In this document: positions 53,705-62,830 of the stretch, piece by piece | How the letters are laid out: each line of letters opens with the position of its first letter | How positions within the stretch are numbered: the stretch's first letter is position 1 | Assembly: GCA_963695645.1 (NCBI GenBank) | Contig: CAVOHC010000007.1 | Span: 1 to 64,000, forward strand | Length of the DNA: 64,000 nt | Origin: DATBGO01 sp963695645 | GTDB taxonomy: Bacteria; Actinomycetota; Actinomycetes; Streptosporangiales; Streptosporangiaceae | Direction: 5' to 3' | Translations under genes and position numbers: made by a program | The notes under the pieces: generated by a model | Databases searched by the model: none | What the model was told of the DNA's origin: nothing | Seen by the model: only the letters and a program-made list of their open reading frames with translations

Positions 53705-54587
53705 ATGACCGCTGCGGACGTACCGCTGTATCACGAGCTACTAGAACCCGCGCTCCAGGCGGTGCTCGAGCTGGGCGGCTCGGCGTCGATCAGCGAGATC
53801 GTGGAGACGGTCATGAGAAGCGAGGGCTTCAGCGACGCGCAGCAGGCCGTGCTGCACAACGATGGGCCTGGTACCGAGATCGGGTACCGGCTTGCGTGGG
53901 CACGCACCTACCTCAAGGGCATGGGCCTCCTGACCAACAGCTCCCGGGGCGTCTGGTCGCTGACAGAAACGGCACCGCGATGCTGACAGACCCTTCCGTC
54001 ACCGAAATCCAGCGCGGCGAACGGATCCGCGATCTTCGGGCACAGTATCTGACTGGCCTGCGGACGACGCGCAAGAGCAGGCTCCCGCACGATGAAGATG
54101 ACCTTGACGCTGAGCCAGCCGCGGAACGCAGCTGGAAAGAGCAACTGCTCGATCAGCTCATGCGTATCGCACCCGATGCCTTCGAGCGCCTTGCCAGGCG
54201 GCTGCTGCGCGAGGCCGACTTCGACAGCGTCAACGTCACCGGCAGAAGCGCGACGGCGGGATCGACGGACTTGGCGTCTACCGGCTCGGGCTCGTCAGCT
54301 TCCCTGTGTTCTTCCAGTGCAAGCGCTACCGGGGCAGCGTGAGCCCAAGCGCTGTCCGCGACTTCCGCGCTGCCATGGCGGGCCGCGACAAAGGCCTGCT
54401 CATCACCACGGGCACGTTCACCGCGGACGCCAAGAAGGAAGCAACCCGTGACGGCGCCCCGCCGATCGATCTCATCGACGGCGACCGGCTCTGCGACCTC
54501 CTCAAGCGGTACGACCTTGCCGTCCACACAGCGACTCGCACCGTTGAAGACGTCACAGTCGACGCCGCCTTCTTCACCGAGATCTAA
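53705..54587 (+). pseudogene. mrr: Mrr-type restriction endonuclease (type IV), two frameshifts
   Basis: Frame 1 holds the Mrr N-terminal winged helix: PLYHELLEPALQAVLELGG, then IGYRLAWARTYLKGMGLLTN and GVWSLTE. After a one-base slip near 53970 (GACAGAAACGG, probably one A lost) the linker follows: MLTDPSVTEIQRGERIRD ... WKEQLLDQLMRIAPDAFE. A second slip near 54250 leads to the catalytic domain: DGGIDGLGVYRLG, FFQCKRYRG (the QxK of the PD-(D/E)xK site) and LITTGTFTADAKKEA. Such enzymes cut methylated foreign DNA. All catalytic residues survive, so two small indels are the only damage. The start at 53705 (MTAADVPLY) is uncertain. Confidence 0.8.
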
Positions 54588-54713
54588 CAGCCGTTAACCG
54601 CACGATTCGCGGCAGATGCGGGCGACCGGAGGGTCATGAGAGTGTCGGTTGCGAGCTCGGGCGAGGCGGATTTTCCGGTAGCGCTGGCGGGATATTCGCG
54701 GCAGTCTGTAACG

Positions 54714-54947
54714 GTGATTGATCCGGCGATCGATAGTCACTACGGCACCGGCTACGAACGTTCCCGCCTGTTCCCCGGCGGGAATCCGTCCCTGGAGTAC
54801 GTCAGGTCGATGGAGTTGCTGGACCGGCTGCTGCCCCGGCCGCCCGCGCGGGTCCTGGATGTCGGTGGCGGCCCGGGCGCCTATGCCGCACCGCTGGCCA
54901 GGCAGGGGTACCGCGTGCATCTGGTGGATCCGGTGCCTCGGGCTACG
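54714..54947 (+). pseudogene. SAM-dependent methyltransferase, 5' fragment
   Basis: A GTG at 54714 starts IDPAIDSHYGTGYERSRLF. SMELLDRLLPRPPARVLDVG and GGPGAYAAPLARQGYRVHLVDPVP give a complete SAM-binding motif I (VLDVGGGPG) and the acidic motif II loop. After VDPVP the homology ends and another gene fragment begins. About two-thirds of the enzyme is missing. Confidence 0.65.
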
Positions 54948-55349
54948 ACGTGTGGGAACGCGATGAGGACGCTTTCGGCGACTAGGACGAGGACGAGCTG
55001 GAGCCACAGGTCCCGGCCGGCCTGGGATCACTCACCGCTCCGCAGCGCGCCCTGGCCGACTTCCTCCGCCTCGACTGCGACCTTCTGGAGGTCGCGGCCG
55101 AGACCAGCGCGGCGCTCCCCACGGTGACCGGCGATGCACGCGCTGGCCAGGCATATCGCGAAGCTGCCCGTCAGTGACAAGGACAGGCTTCTGACGCTGG
55201 TTGCAGAAGACCAGGCGGCAAGGGCGCGGATGGAACTGCTGCGGGGCTTCCGCACGGATCCTGATAAGCAGTGCGACTCCCGTCCCCGGCGGACCGTCGC
55301 CGAGCTCCTGGACACCGCCGGGGCACGCCGCCTGCAGCGCGGGCGGTGA
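54948..55349 (+). pseudogene. 3' end of a conserved hypothetical gene, frameshifted
   Basis: Acidic Asp/Glu-rich sequence (DEDELEPQVPAGLGSL) is followed by TAPQRALADFLRLDCDLLEV and, after a slip near 55130, ARHIAKLPVSDKDRLLTLVA and RPRRTVAELLDTAGARRLQ to a stop at 55349. It looks like the C-terminal part of a protein often found beside SWIM zinc-finger proteins in actinobacteria. An in-frame TAG in the first part confirms decay. I am unsure of the family. Confidence 0.4.
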
Positions 55350-55415
55350 GCGGGTGTCCCCGCCTGCCGCGCAGCAGGCCCCCCGGGAACCGGTTTCTTT
55401 GACGGTTCCGGAGGA

Positions 55416-55805
55416 TCAGCGACTTGCCGGGTTGAGGAGCCAGTCCTCGGTGAGTGGTGCCTCCGGTGGCCCGTTGAGCATCCAGGCATGGATGGCCTGG
55501 ATCAGGGGCCCAGGGTTCTTCCTTGAGCGCGGGAAGGCGCGGCTGCTGGTGTAGAGAATTCCCGTGGTGGCGGTGTCGGCCTGTAGTGCTCGTAGGAGGA
55601 TGGGCCGGAAGTCTTTGACGTTCTCGGTGAGCAGCCAGCGACGTTGAGAAGTTGCCCAGGCGAAGACGTCATCATCGCTCATTGCCCGCAGTTCGCCGCG
55701 CTCAGCCACAGCGATCACGTCCTGGCCCAGGTCGCGCAGTGCGGCAGCGATCGCGGGGGAGAACATCTCGTCCAGCAACAGGCGGGCGCTGGCCGGGTGG
55801 CTCAT
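55416..55805 (-). CDS. DUF5615 PIN-like toxin, second module
   Basis: The 129-residue protein starts MSHPASARLLLDEMFSPAIA with the LLLDEMF signature, followed by GQDVIAVAERGELRAMSDDD and LLTENVKDFRPILLRAL. The acidic residues match those of the toxin at 39825. The ATG at 55805 overlaps the antitoxin TGA (ATGA); open frame to the left of it is a shadow. It ends in WLLNPASR. Confidence 0.75.
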   Translation of the reverse strand: MSHPASARLLLDEMFSPAIAAALRDLGQDVIAVAERGELRAMSDDDVFAWATSQRRWLLTENVKDFRPILLRALQADTATTGILYTSSRAFPRSRKNPGPLIQAIHAWMLNGPPEAPLTEDWLLNPASR

Positions 55806-56224
55806 GCGATGAGCTGCCGTTGTACCCGCCATGCTTCCTCGGCGCGGGCCGATTCCTCATCAGCGTCGCTGATCTCGGTATCGATCTCGTCCCGGTAGCC
55901 CCCGTAGTAGCTGACGGCTGTGGCGATCCGGCTGGCGTCGACGGCAAACACCTCGGCTGCCGCGTCGAGCGCGGCTGGGCCGCGCTCGTCGACTTCACGC
56001 AGGAACTTGATGATTTCCCAGATGTCTGGCCCGTAGGCGAGGGCAGCCCGGCGGCCGGACGGCCCGTCTTTGAAGATCACCCCTGGGTGGTCAGCCATCC
56101 GCAGTCCTTCGTCGATGAGCCGCTGCGCTAGCGCGGAGGTCGTTGAGCCGGCCGTTGCGCCCGCACGGCGCCGCAACCGCGCCAGCAGGGCGGCGTCAAA
56201 GCGGATAGAAAGAGGCGCAGTCAT
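55802..56224 (-). CDS. Antitoxin of the second DUF5615 module
   Basis: The 140-residue protein has an RHH-like start (PLSIRFDAALLARLRRRAGA), SALAQRLIDEGLRMADHPGV, the shared block GRRAALAYGPDIWEIIKFLR and a helical C-terminus. It aligns in plan with the antitoxin at 40154. TTGTAACTCATGCGCTACAA, just upstream, contains a TTGTA/TACAA inverted repeat that could be its operator. Confidence 0.75.
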   Translation of the reverse strand: MTAPLSIRFDAALLARLRRRAGATAGSTTSALAQRLIDEGLRMADHPGVIFKDGPSGRRAALAYGPDIWEIIKFLREVDERGPAALDAAAEVFAVDASRIATAVSYYGGYRDEIDTEISDADEESARAEEAWRVQRQLIA

Positions 56225-56365
56225 GTACTACATTGTAACTCATGCGCTACAAGAATTCGAGGCCGGATGGAGGACACCGGGATGACCTCTCATTCACGTG
56301 CGCTGCCGATGGCAGCGCCATCCCTGGGCCCTGCGGGTCAGCCTGAGATCGTGTGCACGACGTCT

Positions 56366-57060
56366 TAGTTCCCGTCGCCAACGCCGTGGCGCAGCGTGCG
56401 GATGATCCTTTCCCCCTCGTCGTACGGCCCGGAGATATACATCGGTTTCCCGTCCCGGCCGAAGGTCAGCTCGCACTGCCCGTCCGGGGTCGTCTTCGGA
56501 CCAGTACTCGACCGGAGAGTCGCCTTTGTACGCCACGCAGACCGGGTAGTCCTGGTCACGATCGCGCGTCACTATCTGCTCCAGCGCGATCTGGTGCTCC
56601 CAGCAGGCGCCGAGGTCGTACGTGTAGCTGATGTTCCCGCCAGGCGTCAGCACATCCCGCACCCGGACCGCGCCTTCGTCTGCAATCACTTCCAGGTTTA
56701 CGAACGGGTCGTTGTACTGTTTCTTCCCCGCCCGGAATACGTGCAGGTGATCGCCGTCCCGGCCGAACAGCACCAGGATGACCTGGTGCAGGTCGGCGAG
56801 GGTGGCGGTGACCGGCAGGCGGACCGGCGCCAGATCGGCGGACGGGAGCCCGACAGCGAAACCTTCAGCTCGGCCACCTGGTCGATGCTGCGGCGCGCCG
56901 GAGGCGCCGAACTCCGCCACCTTCCGCGAGAGTGCCGCGGCATCCGGGTGACCGGTGGCCCGCACCTCGGCGAGGCACGTGTCCAGGTCCGTCCCCGGCA
57001 TGCTCTCCCAGACGCGGCTGAGCGCCTCGTCCGGGCCCTTGTCCTGAAGCGCGGCAGCCG
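56366..57060 (-). pseudogene. Plasmid pRiA4b ORF-3-like protein, frameshifted
   Basis: Minus-strand pieces in different frames give LDTCLAEVRATGHPDAAALS, QVAELKVSLSGSRPPIWRR and LHQVILVLFGRDGDHLHVFR. SGSRPPIWRR and the GDHLHVF block define the pRiA4b ORF-3-like family, often carried on mobile elements. The C-terminus (CELTFGRDGKPMYIS) is again in another frame and ends at 56366. At least two indels. The function of the family is unknown. Confidence 0.6.
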
Positions 57061-57088
57061 CGTGCTCGACGTGGACCCTTCCTCCCGC

Positions 57089-57660
57089 TACTGCAGCCTG
57101 GCATCGCGCTCGCCGCCATCCTGGCTGAGCCGGGCCGAGCCGGTCAGCACCCCCTCGGCGCCCACGTACACGTCGGCGAGCTCGATCCCGTGATCGGTCA
57201 GCACGAAATCCCGGACCTGGTTGGAATGGGCGCTGCCTCGTTGCTTGAGCACGAACAGCAGCCGCTTCCGCTCCCCCCTGGACTCCACGTTGCGCAGCAG
57301 CAGCCAGGTGTCGGCCCGCGACGACACGCCCATCGTGGTCTCGATATCCTCCGGGCTAAAGACGGTCGCTATCGCGGTGACCCCCGGGCCTGGAACTTGC
57401 GGGCCAGCATCAAGCTCACCTCGGTGCGGGAGGGCCGCTGATTGAACATCCCGAACCTCGCTTCGATCGTGTCGAGGACAACCCGCCTGGCCGCGATGCA
57501 CTTGATCGCGTCGTCCAACAGCAAGAACAACGGCCCGAAGTCGAACCCCCGTCCAGACAACCTCTGTCGGCTCGGCCCGGAACGCATACACGACCAGCAG
57601 CCCGTCCCGCTGCAGCCCGTCAAGATCGAAGCCCAGCGAGGCGACATCGGCGGTGACCTC
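57089..57660 (-). pseudogene. KaiC/RadA-like ATPase, 3' part, frameshifted
   Basis: The 5' end begins abruptly as VTADVASLGFDLDGL, without a Walker A. LFLLLDDAIKCIAARRVVLD (Walker B region) and TAIATVFSPEDIETTMGVSS follow in other frames, then FVLKQRGSAHSNQVRDFVLT and DVYVGAEGVLTGSARLSQDG to the end. KxRG-AHS and VLTGSAR are typical of actinobacterial KaiC-like proteins. Half of the gene and all ATP-binding capacity are missing. Confidence 0.65.
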
Positions 57661-57880
57661 CTACGTCGAGGCGACCTTGACCGACGCCACCGCGCTCAAG
57701 CTGCGCCGGCTGTGCTACGTCGGCTCCGCCACCAATGGCAGTTCGCGATCTACCGCGCCAGCCACGACGACTACGACGAATCGATCTTCCTCCACCGGCC
57801 TGCCCATCGGCACCTGCCAAGACGCCCTCGACACCGCCTGCGGCCTCTACCTCAACGACCCCACCGCCTGGGCCTACCAC
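57650..57880 (+). pseudogene. Fragment of a conserved hypothetical protein
   Basis: Plus-strand frames give SYVEATLTDATALKLRRLCY, then (one base out) WQFAIYRASHDDYDESIF, then LPIGTCQDALDTACGLYLND with PTAW. These look like the C-terminus of a family I have seen only in actinobacterial mobile regions. The function is unknown. It overlaps the broken 5' end of the KaiC-like gene on the other strand. Confidence 0.35.
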
Positions 57881-57961
57881 CCGACGAACTTACGGCCGAG
57901 ACCACTTAGTTAAGTCAATCGCGGCCCGATCAGGGCGTCCACTGGCGGGCCGCCGAGCTGG

Positions 57962-58999
57962 TTAGCCCGAGATTACCGACACCGTGTTGTCGCCGAAATT
58001 GGTGACATAGGCGGCGTTGGTCAGTGGGTTGGTCCCCACCTCGACCGGCCCGGCGCCTACCGGGATGATCGAGGTCACCCTATTGGTCCTCCCGCTGATC
58101 ACCGACACCGTGTTGCCAAGGGGAGTGGCGGCGGGGAGGACGCCGAACTGGGCGACGTAGACGGTGTTGGTAAGTGGGTTGGCCGCCACCCCGAACGGCC
58201 CGGCGCCGACCGGGATGGTCGCGGTCACCGTATCGGTTTTCCCGCTGATCGCCGACACCGTGTTGCCGCCGTTATTGCTGACGTAGGTGGTGTTGGTGAC
58301 CGGGTTGGTCGCCACCTCGCCCGGCGCGGCGCCGACCGGGATGGTCGCGGTCACCGTATCGGTTTTCCCGCTGATCACCGATAGCGTGTTGCTTTCGAAA
58401 TTGGCGACGTAGATGGTGTTGGTCACCGGGTTGGTGCCCACCCCGCCCGGATCGGCGCCGACCGGGATGGTCGCGGTCACCGTATCGGTTTTCCCGCTGA
58501 TCACCGATACGGTGTTGCTTTCGGAATTGGCGACGTAGACGGTGTTGGTCACCGGGTTGGTGCCCACGCCGACCGGCCCGGTGCCGACCGGGATGGTCGC
58601 GGTCACCGTATCGGTTTTCCCGCTGATCACCGACAGCGTAGTGCCGCCGGAGTTGGTGACGTAGATGGTGTTGGTCACCGGGTTGTCCGCCACGTCGTGC
58701 GGGAAGCTGCCGACCGGGATGGTCGCGGTCACGGTTTTGGCTTTCCCGCTGATCACCGACACCGTGTTGTCGTTGACGTTGGCGACGTAGGCGGTGTTGG
58801 TCAGCGGGTTGGTCGCCACCCCCAACGGCCCGCTGCCGACGGGGATGGTCGAGATGAGCACCGGGGCGGCACCGGCCGGAGCTGCGGCCGCCGCCGTGGG
58901 CGCTACGATCGCGGCCGCGACGCCGACCGCAACGGGCACCGCGAATCGGCCGCAAAGACAGCGCGCCGCGGTGGACAAGCCGGCCATTGAGCTGACCAT
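57962..58999 (-). CDS. Secreted YVTN-repeat beta-propeller protein
   Basis: The 345-residue protein has a signal peptide (FAVPVAVGVAAAIVAPTAAA, cleavage near APAGA) and then seven repeats of about 42 residues with NPVTNTxYVxN and NTVSVISGKTDTVTATIPVG, the YVTN propeller repeat. Seven units would close a full propeller; the last ends at VISG. The sixth has an eight-residue insert. ATG 58999 follows AAGGAGGCAACC. It is intact and may have a surface or binding role. The DNA repeats are nearly identical in the middle units, so unit number can change by recombination. Confidence 0.85.
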   Translation of the reverse strand: MVSSMAGLSTAARCLCGRFAVPVAVGVAAAIVAPTAAAAAPAGAAPVLISTIPVGSGPLGVATNPLTNTAYVANVNDNTVSVISGKAKTVTATIPVGSFPHDVADNPVTNTIYVTNSGGTTLSVISGKTDTVTATIPVGTGPVGVGTNPVTNTVYVANSESNTVSVISGKTDTVTATIPVGADPGGVGTNPVTNTIYVANFESNTLSVISGKTDTVTATIPVGAAPGEVATNPVTNTTYVSNNGGNTVSAISGKTDTVTATIPVGAGPFGVAANPLTNTVYVAQFGVLPAATPLGNTVSVISGRTNRVTSIIPVGAGPVEVGTNPLTNAAYVTNFGDNTVSVISG

Positions 59000-59129
59000 G
59001 GTTGCCTCCTTCTGCGGCAAGAATCACCGCGTGGCCTGGCACCGTGGAGGTGCCTTCCCCGACAACTGGTACACACCAATTCGACGCGCATGCGAACAAT
59101 CAAGTTCACCGGGGACCTAATGAACTCAC

Positions 59130-59490
59130 ACTTGACCGGCACTACGGTACCGTCAGGGGTGAGAAGCCGGTAGTAGTAGCCCGTCGCTTTGGTCCGTTCC
59201 CACAGGCCCTGGTCGTTCATGGCCTTGGTGATTTCGGCGAGGTGCTCGAGGACCTTAAGGACAAGATCCAGCGTTGGCCGGTGGCCGATACGCTGCAGGA
59301 TGCCGACGATAGTTGTCAGGGCGATCGCATAAAAGCCATCCAGCCGGTAGCGCCGGATTGCGCCAAGATGCCACCGCCCGGCAGGTGCGAGCGCTCGATT
59401 GGGCCGTTGTTGTCCAGGCCGAGGAAGCCGTCCTCGAACAGGCCGTTGCCGCCGACGTCCTCCAGGTTTGACCCAGCAGGTGAAATGCCA
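59130..59490 (-). pseudogene. Glycoside hydrolase family 63-like fragment
   Basis: The minus strand carries NGLFEDGFLGLDNNGPIERS and HLPGGGILAQSGATGWMAF, then in another frame FYAIALTTIVGILQRIGHRP and a short ATGYYYRLLTPDGTVVPVK. This is the (alpha/alpha)6 catalytic region of GH63/mannosyl-oligosaccharide glucosidase-like proteins. Both ends are missing. A frame slip lies near 59340. Confidence 0.6.
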
Positions 59491-59629
59491 CTGTTGCGTT
59501 GATCGATCCCGGATGGCTGGAGACTGGTGCGGTGGCTGCACCTCGTACGGACTCGGTCTTTGCTGGTTTCCGGTTCCCGCGGGAGGGGATCTCGCTCGCC
59601 GTCCGCTGGTACCTGCCCTACGCGCTGTC

Positions 59630-59887
59630 CTACCGGGATGCCGCGCGGGCCCCGGGGATCACGGGCTTGTCGGGAAGCCAGCTGTCCAGCATGCCGCGGT
59701 TGCGCGGTCCCCAGTGGCGCAGGTTCGCCCACTGGGTCAGCTCCCCGATGGTTACGAACGTGAGCAGCGGCTGCAGGCCGGCCAGCCGCGCGGCCAGCCT
59801 GGGCGGCAGTAGGCCCTTGAAGGAACGCGATGCGACGTCAGTGTCGAGGACAACCGCCGCTGAATAAGGTTCAGGCAAGGTCGGCAT
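59630..59887 (-). pseudogene. PIN-domain (VapC-like) toxin, C-terminus lost
   Basis: The frame starts at 59887 (MPTLPEPYSAAVVLDTDVAS). VVLDTDVASRSFKG holds the first Asp, LTFVTIGELTQWA the Glu, and the sequence continues to DKPVIPGARAASR, where it stops. The second half with the remaining Asp residues (about 50 residues) is absent. It overlaps the 3' end of the antitoxin gene by 17 bases. Confidence 0.7.
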
Positions 59888-60086
59888 GGCGCGACGCGGA
59901 GACAAAGGCGAGGAATTCGCTGAGTTCCTCGTCGGTCTCGAACGCGTCGCAGCGCAGTTCATCAGCTGACTTGATCGGGTGCGCGCCAGGCGTCTGCCGG
60001 ATCAGCTTCTCGATCGGCAGCAGGTCCTCGTCGGCCCGGTCGTGTTCGTGCTCGGCGCTGGTGCTCGTCGCGACCACCTCCGTCAT
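59871..60086 (-). CDS. Small antitoxin-like protein partnering a PIN toxin
   Basis: The 71-residue acidic protein (ending EELSEFLAFVSASRHADLA) starts MTEVVATSTSAEHEHDRADE. It overlaps the truncated PIN gene as antitoxins do. No clear DNA-binding motif is visible; the central IRQTPGAHPIKSADELRCDA may be the toxin-binding strand. The toxin is broken, so the antitoxin may be an orphan. Confidence 0.55.
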   Translation of the reverse strand: MTEVVATSTSAEHEHDRADEDLLPIEKLIRQTPGAHPIKSADELRCDAFETDEELSEFLAFVSASRHADLA

Positions 60087-60417
60087 AGTCTTGCTACCAG
60101 TGTCGCATCCCGTCCGATGACCCCGGCGACGGCGCGTCCTTACCTCACGCTATCCCGTCAGCAAGTTCGGTCCGGGTTCTGTTCTGGGCACGCTCAGCGT
60201 TGTGCATCCATGAACGCTCGCCGGCCATCCGATCGGGGATACGCACGCTGCAAGCGGCCACCAATCAGCTCGGGATGGCGGCGGGCTCATACCTGGCCTA
60301 GCAGTGCGGCCAGGATATCCACTGGCCCGTGGGGACATATGGATGCGTGCTCACGCCCGCAATCTGCTGCGCGCCGCGCGGAAATCTGCAGGGAACGCCG
60401 TCGCGGCGACCCGGATG
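60087..60417. other. Gap between toxin-antitoxin pair and primase-helicase
   Basis: No gene supported. It holds the promoter of the minus-strand antitoxin and the end region of the primase-helicase gene. Confidence 0.4.
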
Positions 60418-62549
60418 CTACGGGCGGTGGCTTGGGGTCAGGGGCAGGCGGCGGGGGTCGGGGAAGCCGAGGCTGGTATAGCCGGGGGCGCGCTTGGCCA
60501 GGGAAGCGGCGAGCACGCCGGTGGCGGTGTCGTGGTAGTCGTGGATCTCAGCGGTGGTCTTGGCCGGGTAGGCGCGCAGGATCCGCCCGGCATACTGGAC
60601 GAGGCGTCCTTTGAACGCGATCGGGGCCGCGAGGAAGAGGGTGTCCAGTGCTGGGCAGTCGAAGTCTTCCCCGGCATAGGGCCCGGTGGCGACGATAAGC
60701 GGCGGCGGCGAGCCGGGCTGAGGCTGCAGGCGGGCAAGAGCGGCGGCGCGGGCTTTGGCGCCCATCCCGCCGCGGAGTACTACCGGGTCGTGCCCGCGGT
60801 CCCGGAGTGCGTCGGCGATCCGGTCGAGATGCCCGGTCCACTGGGTCAGCACCAGGCAGTGCCGGCCTCTGTCCAGGGCTGCGTGCACGTCGCCGGTGAG
60901 CTGGGCGGTGCGGGCGTCGTCGGCGGCCAGGTCCCGGTAGATCGCTGCCATCCCGCCGGCTGCGGACGGCTCGGCCTCCCCGGCGTAGCAGAACGTTGTC
61001 GGGTGCACGCGCAGGACCGGAGTCGGCCGGGACGCTGCCTCGCTTGGCCCGAATTCCAGCCGGGCTGCTTGCCCGTCTGCGTCCCGGCCGCGGTCGGTGG
61101 GCAGGGAGATGGTGTGCCGGACCGGGCCGACCTGGAGGTAAATCAGGTCGTCGAGCTTGTCGCGCCGGTAGGGGGTGGCGGTCAGGCCGAGCCAGCGGCG
61201 GGCGGGGATCTGCTTGACCGCGTGCTCGAACGCCGCCGCCGGGACGTGATGGCATTCGTCGGCGACGATCAGGCCGTAACCCGCGGTGAGCGCGGCGACG
61301 TCCTGGTGACGGGCCAGGGTCTGCAAAGTGGCAATGTCGATGATCCCGCGCAGTTTCGCCCGGCCGCCGCCGATCTGCCCGGGCGTGACCCCGAGATGAT
61401 CACGGATGCGGCCCCGCCACTGGTCGGCTAGGGCCTTGCGGTCCACTAGCACCAGGGTGGAGACCGCATGCGCGGCGATGACCGCGCAGGCGATGACGGT
61501 CTTTCCGGAGCCGGGCGGTGCCACCAGGACGCCCAGGGCATGCCCGGTAACTACGGCGACTGCAGCCGCACCCCGGCGCCGAGACGGGCATGGATGACCG
61601 GCGCCGGCGCTGGCCTGGTCCGGGTCGAGGACGGCGCTGTGATCCGGTTCACCTGTGCCCCGACCGCGACCTTCCCGGCACGTTCCGCCGCCCTGGTCAC
61701 CTCCCGCGGGCTCATCCTGCCTAGCGTGGACAGGTACGCCCACTGATCGTCATGCGGCTCCATCGTGGCCAGATCCAGGAACACGGTCATCCCGTCACGG
61801 CGGGACCTGCCATGCAGCGGCGCCGCGATCAGGTTGCCGACCCCGCCGGCCGGCAGCACGTCCTGCGACGGGAACAACCGGTCATAGCTGGCCAGGTCCA
61901 TCTGCCCGCGCAGTGCCATCGCTTCGCGCAGCAGGCCGCTGCCCAGCCGGCGCGCCGTCTCCGCCGGAACGGGAGCGGTGAAGAACACCCACGCATGCGC
62001 CCCAACCCCAGACCGCGACACCTCCACGGCCGCCGGTACGCCCAGCGAGCGCGCTGCCTTCAGATACGACAGCGCGTCCAGCATCGCGGCCGGCCCGTCG
62101 AAGTCGGCCGCCAGCCACCAGCACAGATCCCCGTCGAGCAGCGGGTACAAGCCGACGTGGGCCTGCCCGGAAAGGTGAGCGGTCAGCACCTGCACAGAAA
62201 GCGGCAGGTAGTCTCGCTCAGCGTGCGGAACCCCCTTGCGCCAGCCGCCCCGGACCGCGGGCAGCCAGCCTGCCTTCCCGCTGCGAGCGTTCTCCCACCG
62301 GATCGCGTAGACGTCGGTACGGGCGGCAAACAGCGCGCCGAACAAGGCGACCTTCGCCTCAGCCGGCGATCCCGCATGAACCGGGCCCGGCGGCGCCTCG
62401 AAGAACCCGGCCTGCGCCGGCCCCGGCGGCGCGGCCTCTGTCGGGGTCAGCTTCAGCAGCCGGCGAAGCCGCGCGTTCTCCGCCCGGAGCTGCGCGAGTT
62501 CCCCGGCCACCGCCGCAGGCACCTCGCCGTCGGCGAGTATCTCGCTCAC
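60418..62549 (-). pseudogene. TOTE-type primase-helicase, internally deleted
   Basis: Part 1 (62549 to 61551, GTG start) has a short coiled coil (LAQLRAENARLRRLLKL) and an archaeo-eukaryotic primase domain: WWLAADFDGP with the DxD metal site, SRSGVGAHAWVFF and LPAGGVGNLIAAPLHG. It ends at LGAGVRLQSP. Part 2 is in another frame from ~61590: motif I APPGSGKT, DECHH, TATPYR, VLTQWTGH and QYAGRILR of an SF2 helicase. The usual stretch between them is missing, so this is a deletion plus frame change rather than a simple indel. The domain pair is that of TOTE conflict systems. It lies just left of att copy 4; a smaller remnant sits at 39330. Confidence 0.75.
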
Positions 62550-62830
62550 GCTAACTACCGTAAAGCCCGCCGGTCAGGACCGGACGCCCTACAGCCTGCA
62601 GGTATCAGTACCTGGGCGACTCCCGCCTTGTATTCCGGCCGCGGTCGATGACGTCTATGACCGCTCGCCCGCATCCTTTCGCAGCCCTATGCCCGAATCC
62701 GGTGCCGTCCGGCTGGGAGCGGGGCTTGGCGGATGTTCGTGGCTGAGTAGCGGTTGAGCGAGTGAGACGAAAACCCCGTTGCTCATGTCGTCGCAGCTCA
62801 GTTCCAATTTAGCGCCGTGGCGGGCGCTCC

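Noticed and set aside
57962..58860. Regular ~126-bp repeats that could suggest a CRISPR array or satellite.
   Set aside because: They are coding repeats of a YVTN propeller in one intact frame; there are no short palindromic repeats with unique spacers.
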